DNA of 64,000 nt. Source: Bacillus sp. OV322 (lineage in GTDB: Bacteria > Bacillota > Bacilli > Bacillales > DSM-1321). The position numbers were made by a program, and so were the translations under genes. Location of the stretch: positions 124,001-188,000 of the forward strand of contig NZ_FOMA01000002.1 of assembly GCF_900112495.1 (NCBI RefSeq), written 5' to 3'. Below, piece by piece: positions 45,571-53,932 of this stretch (its first letter is position 1; each line of letters starts with the position of its first letter). The notes beneath the pieces are model-generated. The model saw only the letters and a list, made by a program, of their open reading frames with translations. It searched no databases and was not told the origin of the DNA.

Positions 45571-45738
45571 TCGGCAACTTTGGACATTAGTCTGGAGAAG
45601 CTGGATGGGAAGGCCTATCGCTCCATAGCTCAGCTCCGAAAAGTCGGAGAACAGCACGCGGCGTATTATGGTTCAACTCCCAATGAAGCAATTTGCCAAT
45701 CAGTTTATGAAATACTCAACCATAAAAATGTGAAATAG
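45571..45738 (+). pseudogene. Possible gene remnant without a start codon
   Basis: An open frame ending at TAG 45738 reads LDISLEKLDGKAYRSIAQLR then KVGEQHAAYYGSTPNEAICQ and ends SVYEILNHKNVK. The composition looks protein-like and a terminator follows directly, but the frame is closed upstream by TAA at 45568 and has no ATG or ribosome site; TTG 45580 is the only candidate. A frameshift near 45577 from the preceding frame (KKTLAVNRQ) could explain it. Family unknown. Confidence 0.35.
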
Positions 45739-45745
45739 ATAAAAC

Positions 45746-45771
45746 AAACACTCGCATTGGCGGGTGTTTTT
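45746..45771 (+). terminator. Terminator
   Basis: AAACACTCGC-ATTG-GCGGGTGTTTTT, just after the remnant frame ending at 45738. Confidence 0.75.
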
Positions 45772-45885
45772 GTATGCTTGCTAACAAGCGTGCTGCTATG
45801 ATAGATGGAGCATGCATTTTAGTGAACAGATCTAATAACTGTATGGTATGATTTTTATTAGAAATAAAACTGACGGGGGTAGAAT

Positions 45886-46704
45886 ATGGACGCAAATAAA
45901 GAGCTGCACGAATTTTTATTGGAGAAAACCTGGGGTTTAACCGAAGAATGGTATGCTTCTTTGGATAAAAGCGATCCCGCCGGTGTATATTCGTCTACTG
46001 ATCCTGAAGTTATTAAAGCCGTTAAACAGCAAAATTATGAATTTCATATTCATTTTTGTGATCTTTTTATAAAAGATGAATCTAGTTTTATAGAAAACTT
46101 CGAATCCTGGATTCTGGAAATTGCCCAGGATGAACAGCATCTAGGTACGCCTATCCATTTCATATTAAGGGAGTTTTTCAGGACACAGGAACAGTATTTG
46201 GATTTGCTTCAGCAATTTTTTTCACTTCATAAAGGGAATTATTCAGAGGATGCAATTTCCTCATGGGAACGGAAAGTTATTAAAATATTTAGTAAGGTCA
46301 TGATTTGGTTTGTACAGGAAAACCATAATTATTCCATGAAAAGGCTCGAATCGCAGCAAAGAATGATTAATGAATTGAGTTCTCCTGTCATCCCGATTGG
46401 CAGCAGTACCGCCTTGCTTCCGCTAGTGGGGGATATTGATACGGCAAGGGCTAAATTCATTCTTGAAAATACACTGGAACAATGTGCCGAGAAGCTGATT
46501 AAATTGCTGTATATTGATTTATCTGGAGTAGTCATTATGGATACCATGGTTGCCCAGCAGATTTTTCAATTAATCAAAGCTCTAAGCTTAATTGGAGTAA
46601 AATCTATCTTATCCGGTATCCGGCCGGAAATCGCTCAAACAGCCATCCAGCTGGGGCTTGATTTCAAAAATGCAAATATAAAAAGAAATCTTGAACTTGT
46701 ATAG
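45886..46704 (+). CDS. RsbR-type stressosome co-antagonist (STAS domain)
   Basis: A 272-residue RsbR paralogue. The N-terminal ~150 residues form the variable sensory (non-heme globin-like) domain; residues about 165-268 form the STAS domain. Thr186 in VGDIDTARAK and Thr220 in VVIMDTMVAQQ correspond to the two RsbT-phosphorylated threonines of B. subtilis RsbRA (Thr171 and Thr205), and GIRPEIAQTAIQLGLDF follows as in the family. It would join the stressosome that controls the general stress sigma factor. It stands alone here, away from rsbST. Confidence 0.88.
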   Translation: MDANKELHEFLLEKTWGLTEEWYASLDKSDPAGVYSSTDPEVIKAVKQQNYEFHIHFCDLFIKDESSFIENFESWILEIAQDEQHLGTPIHFILREFFRTQEQYLDLLQQFFSLHKGNYSEDAISSWERKVIKIFSKVMIWFVQENHNYSMKRLESQQRMINELSSPVIPIGSSTALLPLVGDIDTARAKFILENTLEQCAEKLIKLLYIDLSGVVIMDTMVAQQIFQLIKALSLIGVKSILSGIRPEIAQTAIQLGLDFKNANIKRNLELV

Positions 46705-46786
46705 CATTGTCAGCCGCCTCTTTCTCTAAGGGCTTCAGACAAACCTGGAATGGCCTGCGAGAAAGCTTAAATATTAGAAATGGATG

Positions 46787-46816
46787 AAACCGCCTGGATT
46801 TTATGGGCGGTTTTTT
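46787..46816 (+). terminator. Terminator after the RsbR-type gene
   Basis: AAACCGCC-TGGATTTTATG-GGCGGTTTTTT, with a T run. Confidence 0.85.
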
Positions 46817-47100
46817 GAAGTGGTTTTTTTCGAATAAATCTGCAGGTTTGGAAAAGAAGGATAACAGCTTAGAGTTGTTGAATTTTCACCTTATAAGTAA
46901 TTTTAAGGTATGTGCTGGATAAGTATAAGTGCAAATAAGGTTCTACAAAGCCAGAAGTTTTGGAGGCATTATGGAAATTTTAATAAAAGACTTTGCTAGT
47001 AACTGTTCTTTAAATTATTTTGAAGTTAGCTTAATTGAACAAAGCAATGAGGTTTCATCGATCAAACCTATCAAACCTTTAAATTTCTTAGAGGTGATTT

Positions 47101-47493
47101 TTAAAGGCTTTTCTTAAAGATTGTTGTTTTTAATGTGTTATGTGAGGCTTTTCGATTGTCAAGTCAGGTTGATTGGAGCGTAAGGTGCGAGACTCCTGCG
47201 GGATGAGCAGCAGGCCACTGAAAAACTATATGTTATGGAAAAAAGATGAGTTTATAGGGGGTCAAAAATGATTCCTGACCCTCTTATCGTCGCTTAGAAG
47301 CGATTCTAGAGCTTCGTTTTTTGTACATCATTTTTCACTTTTGAAATTCCTGACTTTTTCAGTGGCTTCATGAGCAGAACAGGTGAGACCCCGAAGGGCA
47401 GCCGAGGAGGCTCACCGGCTGCCCCGCGGAAAGCGAGCATCCTGGAGCGGAAATCAACCACCTTGTTTCATAGCAACAAAGTTTACGAAAGCA
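47101..47493 (+). repeat. Dispersed repeat, copy 5, interrupted by a short insertion
   Basis: Plus-oriented copy of the B variant (GGGATGAGCAGAACAGG core, as at 61790), spanning AAAGGCTTTTCTTAAAGATT to GCAACAAAGTTTACGAAA. It is split after GGGATGAGCAG at 47210 and resumes at 47370-47378; without the insert it would be about 226 bases. Confidence 0.88.
47211..47369. mobile_element. MITE-like 159-bp inverted-repeat element inside repeat copy 5
   Basis: GCCACTGAAAAA (47214-47225) and TTTTTCAGTGGC (47355-47366) are perfect 12-bp inverted repeats close to the ends. ATGAGCAG occurs immediately on both sides (47203-47210 and 47370-47377) but once in the uninterrupted copy at 61790, so it is a likely 8-bp target duplication. 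The element has no ORF; its interior contains GGGGGTCAAAAATGATTCCT and an AAGCGA..TCGCTT-like hairpin. It is probably moved in trans by a transposase elsewhere; the family is not established. Confidence 0.75.
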
Positions 47494-47763
47494 TTCATTT
47501 TAAATTAAAAAATGTAATAAAAAGGCATAATTTAGAAAATGAAGATATGATAATTTATAAATTATATGATGAACAACTTACTGAAACCAATACAGTTCCA
47601 ATAACGAAAAATAAGTTTAGAGGCATTAATGCCTGAATTAATGAAATGAAAGGTGGCGTTGTATTATGAAAATGGCAATTATACTTAATGGGGTTAAATT
47701 GATTATAGGGTAAGCGTATCATTCCCCCTATAAACTGCGTGTTACCTAAATAATAGGAGGAAT

Positions 47764-48660
47764 ATGATTTTGGGATATATAGAGCAACAACAACAGAGCC
47801 GATATACGATAGAAATTGGCAAAGTGACATTCCAGTTAAAAGAGCATCATGATTTTTTATGGCTAAAAAAAATCGGGGATGTTTTTTGTGTATTCGATGA
47901 ACAGGATTCTGGGAATATTTGTTTTGGAGTAGAAATTAACAATAAAAAGCTTTTTGTCAAATATGCTGGAGCTAAAACGCTGGAATTTTCAGGTGACACA
48001 AAAGATGCAGTTGTTCGCTTAATAGAAGCAATACCAATTTATAAGAAATTAGAGCATCCAAATTTAATAAAGCTGGTTGACCATTTTTCTGTTGGAAAAG
48101 GTTATGCAGCAGTATTTGAATGGATCGAAGGTGAATGCCTGCATTCTCATTGGTCTTTTGGGGGAATGGCTAAGTATACAAACCCTGAGTCTCCATTCTA
48201 TAGATTTAAAAGCCTTGATATTAGAAAACGTTTGGACGCCCTTGATACAATTTTCTCTTTTCATACTTTTGTAGAATCACAAGGTTTCATTGCAGTAGAT
48301 TTTTATGATGGAAGTATATTATATGATTTTAAATATCATAAAACGAAAATTTGTGATATAGACTTTTATCGTAAATCCCCTTTTGTAAATAATATAGGGG
48401 AGCATTTCTGGGGTGCTAAAAGATCTAAAGCTCCAGAGGAATTCACTTTATGGGCCACTATTGATTCAAGAACCAATGTTTTTACAATGGGAGCCATTGC
48501 ATTTGGTCTGTTAGGCGGAGAAACGGATCACACCTTGTCAAAGTGGGAAGCTGACAAGGAATTATATGAAGTAGCCTTTAAAGCTGTTGAAAAAGAGCGA
48601 AATAATCGTTATGCGACTGTGAAAGAATTTTATGAAGCGTGGAACAAAGCATTAAAATAG
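47764..48660 (+). CDS. Protein-kinase-like protein with altered catalytic motifs
   Basis: A 298-residue kinase-fold protein. KLFVKYAGAKTLEF contains a VAIK-like Lys66, and KKLEHPNLIKLVDHF resembles kinase helix C to strand 4 (EHPNIVKL). The HRD loop is replaced by VDFYDGSILYDF (residues 178-189) and DFG by DIDFY (198-202); the acidic residues needed for catalysis may still be met. The C-terminal AVEKERNNRYATVKEFYEAW is the usual kinase end. The target may be a protein or a small molecule. AGGAGG precedes ATG 47764. The gene stands in a decayed, repeat-rich stretch. Confidence 0.7.
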   Translation: MILGYIEQQQQSRYTIEIGKVTFQLKEHHDFLWLKKIGDVFCVFDEQDSGNICFGVEINNKKLFVKYAGAKTLEFSGDTKDAVVRLIEAIPIYKKLEHPNLIKLVDHFSVGKGYAAVFEWIEGECLHSHWSFGGMAKYTNPESPFYRFKSLDIRKRLDALDTIFSFHTFVESQGFIAVDFYDGSILYDFKYHKTKICDIDFYRKSPFVNNIGEHFWGAKRSKAPEEFTLWATIDSRTNVFTMGAIAFGLLGGETDHTLSKWEADKELYEVAFKAVEKERNNRYATVKEFYEAWNKALK

Positions 48661-48668
48661 TTTTTATT

Positions 48669-48897
48669 AAAGGCTTTTTTCTTAACGACTGTTGTTTTTT
48701 AAATTTTTCTGTGAAGCGAATTAGTTGCTAAACAGGGTTGATTGGAGTGTAAGGTGCGAGACTCCTGTGGGATTAGCGGGAAGGTGAGACCCCGCAGGCG
48801 AAGCTGAGGAGTCTCACCGCCCGCCCCGCGGAAAGCGAGCATCCTGGAGCGGAAATCAACCCCCTTGTTCCATAGCAACAAAATTTACGAAAACAGC
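48669..48897 (+). repeat. Dispersed intergenic repeat, copy 6
   Basis: Plus-oriented full-length copy of the A variant (GGGATTAGCGGGAAGGTGAG), ending TTTACGAAAACAGC, between the kinase-like gene and tRNA-Arg. Confidence 0.9.
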
Positions 48898-48948
48898 ATT
48901 ATTAAACATAGACAACACTTTGAAGAGACCAATATTAACTCAATAACA

Positions 48949-48984
48949 AAAAAACCTCCAAACCCTTAGGGCTTGGAGGTTCTT
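48949..48984 (-). terminator. Terminator of tRNA-Arg
   Basis: On the minus strand ACCTCCAA-CCC-TAA-GGG-TTGGAGGT followed by seven T residues, just downstream of the tRNA. Confidence 0.9.
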
Positions 48985-48989
48985 ATTAG

Positions 48990-49063
48990 CGTCCCAGATA
49001 GGAATCGAACCTACGACCTACAGCTTAGGAGGCTGTCGCTCTATCCTGCTGAGCTACTGGGAC
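48990..49063 (-). tRNA. tRNA-Arg (anticodon CCT)
   Basis: The minus strand folds as a complete 74-base cloverleaf: acceptor GTCCCAG/CTGGGAC with G discriminator, D-arm TAGCTCAGCAGGATAGAGC, anticodon stem ACAGC/GCTGT with loop CTCCTAA (anticodon CCT, reading AGG), and T-loop GGTTCGATTCC. CCA is not encoded. It is transcribed alone, with a strong terminator. Confidence 0.96.
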
Positions 49064-49250
49064 ATGTTGAAGCATCTGTTATATTATATGCCGGCCGCAG
49101 TCACTTTTCAAGTATATTGATTAAATAATTCTCTAACCAGCTATTTATAATCTCGGATTTGATGAAATTAGAAGGAATTCTCAGAGGAAATGACGGGGGC
49201 TTTTTAGAATATATATGAAGATGGCATAGATCATAAAGGAGAAGAGATAG

Positions 49251-50120
49251 ATGGAAAAATTACAAAAAGTAGTACCCTGCATTACCCTGACTGCTGCTCA
49301 GCTTGAAGAAATTAAGGAACTTGAGCTGATTTGTGTGAAGCATGATGGAATCGAGATGAAATTAAATTGGAGTATGCTTTGCAAAAGGCGGGGCAGTGAG
49401 GTAAATGACCTTTTATATTATGAAGATGGGAGGCTGGCGGGTTTCCTGGGTATTTATTTCTTTGGCAGGACAGAGGCAGAAATAAGCGGGATAGTACATC
49501 CGGACTTTAGAAGGAGAGGGATTTTTTCTGCTCTTTTGAAAAAGGCTGAGGATGAATGCAGGAAGAATAAGTTTCAGCGAATTCTTTTGATTTGTCCCGG
49601 CAATTCATCAACAGGAAAGGAATTTGCCCTTGCGAAAAAAGCAGAGTATTCCTTCTCGGAGTATTTTATGGAACGTAAAGATGCGGCTCTCCCTGCCTCG
49701 TCAGGATCTATTTCTTTAAGGAAAACCGAGCCTGGTGACTTTAAAACATTAGTCACGCTTAATCAAGAAGGATTTTCCATTTCAAAGGAGGAAGCGGAGG
49801 AGTTCTTAAAAAACATGATGGAAAATAGCGGGGATATTACACTTATTGCCGAAATAGAGGGGATGCCGGTCGGTAAAATCGGTCTGAAGCTTGAGTCGGA
49901 CAATGTTTTTATATACGGTTTCAGCGTTATGGAAAAGCTGAGAGGCAAGGGCTATGGACGGCAAATCCTGCAGCAGAGCATCCAATACACACAAGAAGTG
50001 CTGAAGAAAAAATATAATTCTCTCGAAGTGGCCGCAGAGAACGAAGGCGCATTGCATTTATATCAATCGTGCGGATTTGTAACAGTAAGAAGCATCGACT
50101 ACTATGCCAGCCCGCTTTGA
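49251..50120 (+). CDS. Tandem GNAT-domain acetyltransferase
   Basis: A 289-residue protein with two GNAT folds. The first covers about residues 5-140 (EISGIVHPDFRRRGIFSALL is motif A), the second about 150-289 (LRGKGYGRQILQQSI is the acetyl-CoA pyrophosphate loop, and ENEGALHLYQSCGF is motif B). It would transfer an acetyl group to an unknown amine. ATG 49251 follows AAGGAGAAG. Monocistronic. Confidence 0.87.
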   Translation: MEKLQKVVPCITLTAAQLEEIKELELICVKHDGIEMKLNWSMLCKRRGSEVNDLLYYEDGRLAGFLGIYFFGRTEAEISGIVHPDFRRRGIFSALLKKAEDECRKNKFQRILLICPGNSSTGKEFALAKKAEYSFSEYFMERKDAALPASSGSISLRKTEPGDFKTLVTLNQEGFSISKEEAEEFLKNMMENSGDITLIAEIEGMPVGKIGLKLESDNVFIYGFSVMEKLRGKGYGRQILQQSIQYTQEVLKKKYNSLEVAAENEGALHLYQSCGFVTVRSIDYYASPL

Positions 50121-50132
50121 AATATTTTTAAT

Positions 50133-50165
50133 AAAAAAAAGGGTCCGTTAAACTCGGGACCCTGT
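50133..50165 (-). terminator. Terminator of the sdpRI operon
   Basis: On the minus strand AGGGTCCC-GAGTTTAAC-GGACCCT followed by a T run. It sits between convergent genes and may work both ways. Confidence 0.8.
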
Positions 50166-50173
50166 TTCTTTGA

Positions 50174-50806
50174 TTAGTTTACTGTCTTTTTGAAAATAAA
50201 ATATGAGTAGACAATGGGGAGCAGGGCGATTGCCAGGATGATGGGAATCATGACGGATGTGAGCAGTGTGGCAGGCAAAAAGGCAGAAGCCATCAATAAA
50301 ACTCCGGCAATCATAAAGGTTTTGGAGCCAAATCGGTGGGTTTTCTTCCAGACTGTTTCATTACTCAGTGTCCAAGGTGTTTTAATTCCGACAAAATAAT
50401 TAGGCTTCAAAGAGTTTGTGTAGTTTCCGATGACGATAAACAATAGGCCCACAAAAATAGTGACTAGATGGCTCATTGGCAGCTGATAGCCAAGACCGGA
50501 TAAAATGGTAAATATATTGATGAAAAAGAAAAACATCAGCAGACAGTAGGTGATAATTCCATAACTTCTTTGGAAGTACTTGTAATTTTCTTTTTTTGGA
50601 TCAAGTTTTGGACTAAAGGCGAGGATGACATACAGCAGAATCATCATCCCTGTATTCATTAACATCGCATCCAGTTTGGTTCCATAACCGTCCGCTCCGT
50701 CTGTGCCCCAGTGAACGGGAATCTTTCCGGGAAGGTCCCGGTAAAAAATGAGCCAAACCATGACAGTAGCTCCTATGATTACTATTGGAATAAGATGCTT
50801 TTTCAT
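50174..50806 (-). CDS. sdpI: SdpI-family membrane protein (DUF1648)
   Basis: A 210-residue protein with about six hydrophobic helices. FYRDLPGKIPVHWGTDGADG is the DUF1648 signature, and NYFVGIKTPWTLSNETVWKK is the conserved SdpI segment. In B. subtilis SdpI gives immunity to the SdpC toxin and captures the repressor SdpR at the membrane. Here it follows an SdpR-like gene by four bases, but no sdpABC toxin genes are in the window, so it may protect against toxins of neighbours or act in another stress. Confidence 0.88.
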   Translation of the reverse strand: MKKHLIPIVIIGATVMVWLIFYRDLPGKIPVHWGTDGADGYGTKLDAMLMNTGMMILLYVILAFSPKLDPKKENYKYFQRSYGIITYCLLMFFFFINIFTILSGLGYQLPMSHLVTIFVGLLFIVIGNYTNSLKPNYFVGIKTPWTLSNETVWKKTHRFGSKTFMIAGVLLMASAFLPATLLTSVMIPIILAIALLPIVYSYFIFKKTVN

Positions 50807-50810
50807 ACAA

Positions 50811-51077
50811 TCACTTCTCCTCTTTTTCTACAAAATTAAAAGCCCAGCTTATTAATTCCTGGAAGACGGTGGTGTTCAATGAATACACGATGAATTGTCC
50901 TTTTTTTTCATCATTAACGAGCCCGGCGTTCTTTAAGATTTTCAAGTGCTGAGAAATACTTGGCTTACTCATGCTGAAGTGATCTGAAATTTCTCCTGCA
51001 CTTAAATCCTCCTCTTTCAGCAGGTCGAGGATTTTCCTTCTTGTAGCGTCTGACAGGGCTTTGAATGCATCGTTCAT
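50811..51077 (-). CDS. sdpR: SdpR-like ArsR-family repressor
   Basis: An 88-residue winged-helix repressor: FKALSDATRRKILDLLKEED, then the recognition helix region HFSMSKPSISQHLKILKNAG and the wing (DEKKGQFIVYSL). No metal-binding cysteines. It resembles SdpR, the autorepressor of sdpRI. A perfect palindrome overlaps the promoter just upstream. Confidence 0.88.
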   Translation of the reverse strand: MNDAFKALSDATRRKILDLLKEEDLSAGEISDHFSMSKPSISQHLKILKNAGLVNDEKKGQFIVYSLNTTVFQELISWAFNFVEKEEK

Positions 51078-51116
51078 AACAAAAAATTCTTCCCTTCCTG
51101 GTTTTTCAATTAAGTA

Positions 51117-51162
51117 TTTAGTTATTTAACTAAATTATAAAACGTCCGTTTTCAAAAGTAAA
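51117..51162 (-). promoter_or_regulatory. Promoter and operator of sdpRI
   Basis: On the minus strand TTTACT (51162-51157) and TATAAT (51139-51134) are 17 bases apart. TTTAGTTA-TT-TAACTAAA (51117-51134), a perfect 8-bp inverted repeat, begins at the -10 box, an expected place for autorepression. Confidence 0.7.
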
Positions 51163-51303
51163 TAGGCTGCTCTCATGTTTTACATATAAAGTTTTTTTAT
51201 GAAGTGAAATAATTCATTTGGATTTTAGCCAAGCAAGTGTTATTTTAGATACGCAGGTTTTGTTTTCACATGCACTTATTTGATATAAATGGGAGTACGA
51301 TTA

Positions 51304-52902
51304 ATGGCCAATAAATTATTGCGAGGTACAGTCCAGCTTTCTTCTGCATCCTTTATCTCCAAGATTCTCGGATTTATCTATATGATCCCGCTTGGAATGA
51401 TGATTGGAAGTACAGGGAACGCGCTGTACAGATATGCTTATGGACCCTATGCCATCATGATCAGTTTATCCACCATGGGCATTCCGCTTGCCATCTCCAA
51501 AATGATATCTAAATATAATGAATTGGAACGGCAGGATGTGGTGCAGAGAATCTTTAAATCAGGCATCCTTTTGATGCTGGCTTCCGGATTTACCGCCTTT
51601 CTCGTTCTCTATATGCTTTCCCCTTTAATGGCCAGAATTGTCGTGAATGACAGCAGCAGCGGAAATTCGCTGGAAAGTGTCATCTTTAATATTAAGCTGG
51701 TGAGCTTTGCCTTGATTATTGTCCCGCCGATGAGTTTTCTCCGCGGCTATTTCCAGGGGCACCAGACGATGGGCCCTCCAGCTGTAAGTACGGTAGTGGA
51801 ACAAATTGCAAGGGTTATCTTTATTTTGGCAGGAGTTTTTGTCACAATAAAATTCCTGCATCTGTCCGTAACGGCTGCAGTGGGAGTTGCCACCTTTGCT
51901 GCGTTTATCGGAGCTGTTTTTGGAATTGCTGTACTTATTAAACAGGTTTGGAAAAGAAGGGATCATATCTTCAGTCCATCTGCCGCGAGAGAGGGCAGCC
52001 CCTACATTTCCATCAGGGAAATTTTCAAAGAAATTATTCAGCATTCGATTCCTTTTGTTGTGATGGGAATGAGTTTACCGCTATATCAGAATATCGATTC
52101 ATATTCGATTAATAGGATTTTAATGCATATCGGCTTTAAGCAGCATGATGCTGAGGATATTAATGGTGTAATTTCATATGCCCAGGTCCTTGTATTGCTT
52201 CCAGTTTCAATCACGACGGGTCTCAGTGTATCAATTATCCCGAATATGACGAAATCCTTTGTTGCCAATAATTATAAAATGATGAGAAAGCAGATGAATC
52301 AGTCCTTCCTGGTGCTGATGACCATCATGCTGCCGGCAGCATTTGGAATGTTTGCTTTAGCAGAGCCTCTTTATTACATTATGTTTCCTAATGCAACTCC
52401 TGAAATGGGGGGTGGGCTCTTGAGGGTTTATGCTCCGGCAGGTCTCCTTATTGCCATCTATGGTGTTACAACATCCATCCTTCAGACCGTGAATCAGCAA
52501 AAAAAAGCAATCGCTGGTCTTGCAGCTGGTCTCATTGTTAAGCTGGCCTTGAACTTCATTCTGCCAAACTTCTATCCTGAGTCCGGATTCATCATTGCAA
52601 CATACTTTGGATATCTTACATCTCTGACTGTAAATATCATCGTTATAAATAGAAATATTGGCATCAATCTCAAAAATATAAAATTCAGGCTTATAAGTCT
52701 CATCGCTTCCACCGCCATTATGGTACTTGTCGTATCAGCGCTGAAAAACCTTTTGATAGCTTTGTTTTTTCCAAAGGCGACTTACGTGAATGAATTAATT
52801 GTTGTGATTATCGGAGTTCTTGCTGGCATACTTGCATTTGGCGGTGTGCTATATGCACTGAATTTTACCAGGATAAAAAAATATATTAAAATGAAACAAT
52901 AG
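51304..52902 (+). CDS. MurJ/SpoVB-like lipid flippase (MOP superfamily)
   Basis: A 532-residue membrane protein with about 14 helices. LLRGTVQLSSASFISKILGF, the loop FLRGYFQGHQTMGPPAVSTV and SITTGLSVSIIPNMTKSFVA match B. subtilis YtgP (MurJ), which flips lipid II for peptidoglycan synthesis; SpoVB and YkvU are related paralogues. ATG 51304 follows GGGAGT; the frame begins 15 bases earlier at 51289. Monocistronic, ending in a terminator. Confidence 0.85.
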   Translation: MANKLLRGTVQLSSASFISKILGFIYMIPLGMMIGSTGNALYRYAYGPYAIMISLSTMGIPLAISKMISKYNELERQDVVQRIFKSGILLMLASGFTAFLVLYMLSPLMARIVVNDSSSGNSLESVIFNIKLVSFALIIVPPMSFLRGYFQGHQTMGPPAVSTVVEQIARVIFILAGVFVTIKFLHLSVTAAVGVATFAAFIGAVFGIAVLIKQVWKRRDHIFSPSAAREGSPYISIREIFKEIIQHSIPFVVMGMSLPLYQNIDSYSINRILMHIGFKQHDAEDINGVISYAQVLVLLPVSITTGLSVSIIPNMTKSFVANNYKMMRKQMNQSFLVLMTIMLPAAFGMFALAEPLYYIMFPNATPEMGGGLLRVYAPAGLLIAIYGVTTSILQTVNQQKKAIAGLAAGLIVKLALNFILPNFYPESGFIIATYFGYLTSLTVNIIVINRNIGINLKNIKFRLISLIASTAIMVLVVSALKNLLIALFFPKATYVNELIVVIIGVLAGILAFGGVLYALNFTRIKKYIKMKQ

Positions 52903-52905
52903 ATG

Positions 52906-52940
52906 GCGGCGGCACTCCCAATAGGGGTGCTGCTTTTTTT
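52906..52940 (+). terminator. Terminator after the MurJ-like gene
   Basis: GGCGGCACTCCC-AAT-AGGGGTGCTGC followed by seven T residues. Confidence 0.88.
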
Positions 52941-53030
52941 GACACAAAATTTTCAGATAATTCAGCGTTCCAGCAAGAGGGCGGGTGGTATAATTCAAGA
53001 AAGATAGCAAGCCGAAATAGGAGGGATGAC

Positions 53031-53399
53031 ATGAATTCCAATAATGAAGGCCCAAGAGACTTAATGTCAGAGATTTTTAGAGAATATGAAAGAGATGAAG
53101 CCGGATTAAAATCGAACCCGGGATACGGAAAGCCTTTACCCAAAAAGCTGTTTACGGGAAATGTGTATGATAACTTTGTCAATACAGCAAAAAATGCAGG
53201 ATACCTTCCTCCATGGGTGAAGCTCCAGCAGGAAATAAGAGATCTTCTGCAAGAAGCGGTTGAGCAGGATAAAGCTGACGTTCTTCTTGCTGGTATTAAC
53301 GAAAAAATAAGAAAGTATAATAGTCAGTGCCCGGTCAGTATGCAGCGGGGACTGATTGAGAAGAACACCATCAGGACACAGATGAAATCCTGGCTATAG
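53031..53399 (+). CDS. DUF1992 (DnaJ-homologue subfamily C28 type) protein
   Basis: A 122-residue protein. The DUF1992 core includes EGLKSNPGYGKPLP-type PGxGKPL (residues about 27-35) and a following AGYLPPWVKLQQEI, with a helical C-terminus. Function is unknown; it has no J domain. AGGAGGG precedes ATG 53031. Confidence 0.8.
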   Translation: MNSNNEGPRDLMSEIFREYERDEAGLKSNPGYGKPLPKKLFTGNVYDNFVNTAKNAGYLPPWVKLQQEIRDLLQEAVEQDKADVLLAGINEKIRKYNSQCPVSMQRGLIEKNTIRTQMKSWL

Positions 53400-53411
53400 A
53401 GATTATGACTT

Positions 53412-53454
53412 GAAAGAGGGCGCAGCCAATTTATTGGCAATCCGCTCTTTTTTT
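53412..53454 (+). terminator. Terminator after the DUF1992 gene
   Basis: AGAGGGCG...CCGCTCT encloses a perfect GCCAATTTATTGGC palindrome, followed by seven T residues. The outer stem is imperfect. Confidence 0.6.
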
Positions 53455-53639
53455 GTTTGGCACTATTAGAGGATTTCCTCTTTTTTAAACAGCGGTTTTA
53501 TGGCTGAATGATTGATCAAATCCTTTTCCCTGCCTTCCGCTCTATGAATTTTCTAAACATTTGCATGCATAAACAGCAAACATCTCTTTTTTTCAATAAT
53601 GTTTGGTGTATAATCGATATGAACAAAATAAATGTGAAA

Positions 53640-53894
53640 ACAGTACTGGGTGTCTTTTTTAAGACTTAAAAGGGAAGCTGGTGAAATGCCAGCGCGGTCC
53701 CGCCACTGTAAATGGGAGTAAGCAGCAATATGCCACTGTACATGCTACGGGAAGGCGCTGCAGACAATGACCATAAGCCAGGAGACCTGCCTGTAACTGT
53801 ACACCAATAAACCCGCGAGGATGGGGAGGTGTGTGGCGGACAAGGTTAATATTTTGCCATGCAGCTATCTCCAATGATTATTGGAGTTTTTTTT
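53640..53894 (+). ncRNA. Cobalamin riboswitch with terminator
   Basis: GGGAAGCTGGTGAAATGCCA and GCGGTCCCGCCACTGTAA, then GGGAAGG and AAGCCAGGAGACCTGCC, are the conserved B12-box segments of the aptamer (53640-53810). CTCCAAT-GATT-ATTGGAG with eight T residues (53869-53894) is the terminator of the expression platform. TATAAT at 53609-53614 is the likely -10. Adenosylcobalamin should switch off the uptake operon that follows. Confidence 0.96.
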
Positions 53895-53932
53895 GTTTTC
53901 AGGAAAAATGAAGAAAGCGGAGGTTGTGTAGA

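Larger units (their letters stand above)
46971..47636 (+). pseudogene. Small gene interrupted by a repeat
   Basis: A strong TTTGGAGG site starts MEILIKDFASNCSLNYFEVS at 46971, which runs normally until about 47100, where the dispersed repeat begins and the frame ends at 47117. Directly after the repeat (from about 47490) an open frame without its own start reads HFKLKNVIKRHNLENEDMII then YKLYDEQLTETNTVPITKNK, ending at 47636 in the same phase as the first part. I interpret this as one small gene split by insertion. Family unknown. A tiny frame at 47666-47713 (15 codons) after it may be a further remnant. Confidence 0.45.

Noticed and set aside
45886-46704. Loss of phosphoacceptor threonines in the RsbR paralogue
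   Set aside because: On aligning with B. subtilis RsbRA from memory, Thr186 and Thr220 match Thr171 and Thr205; both are kept.
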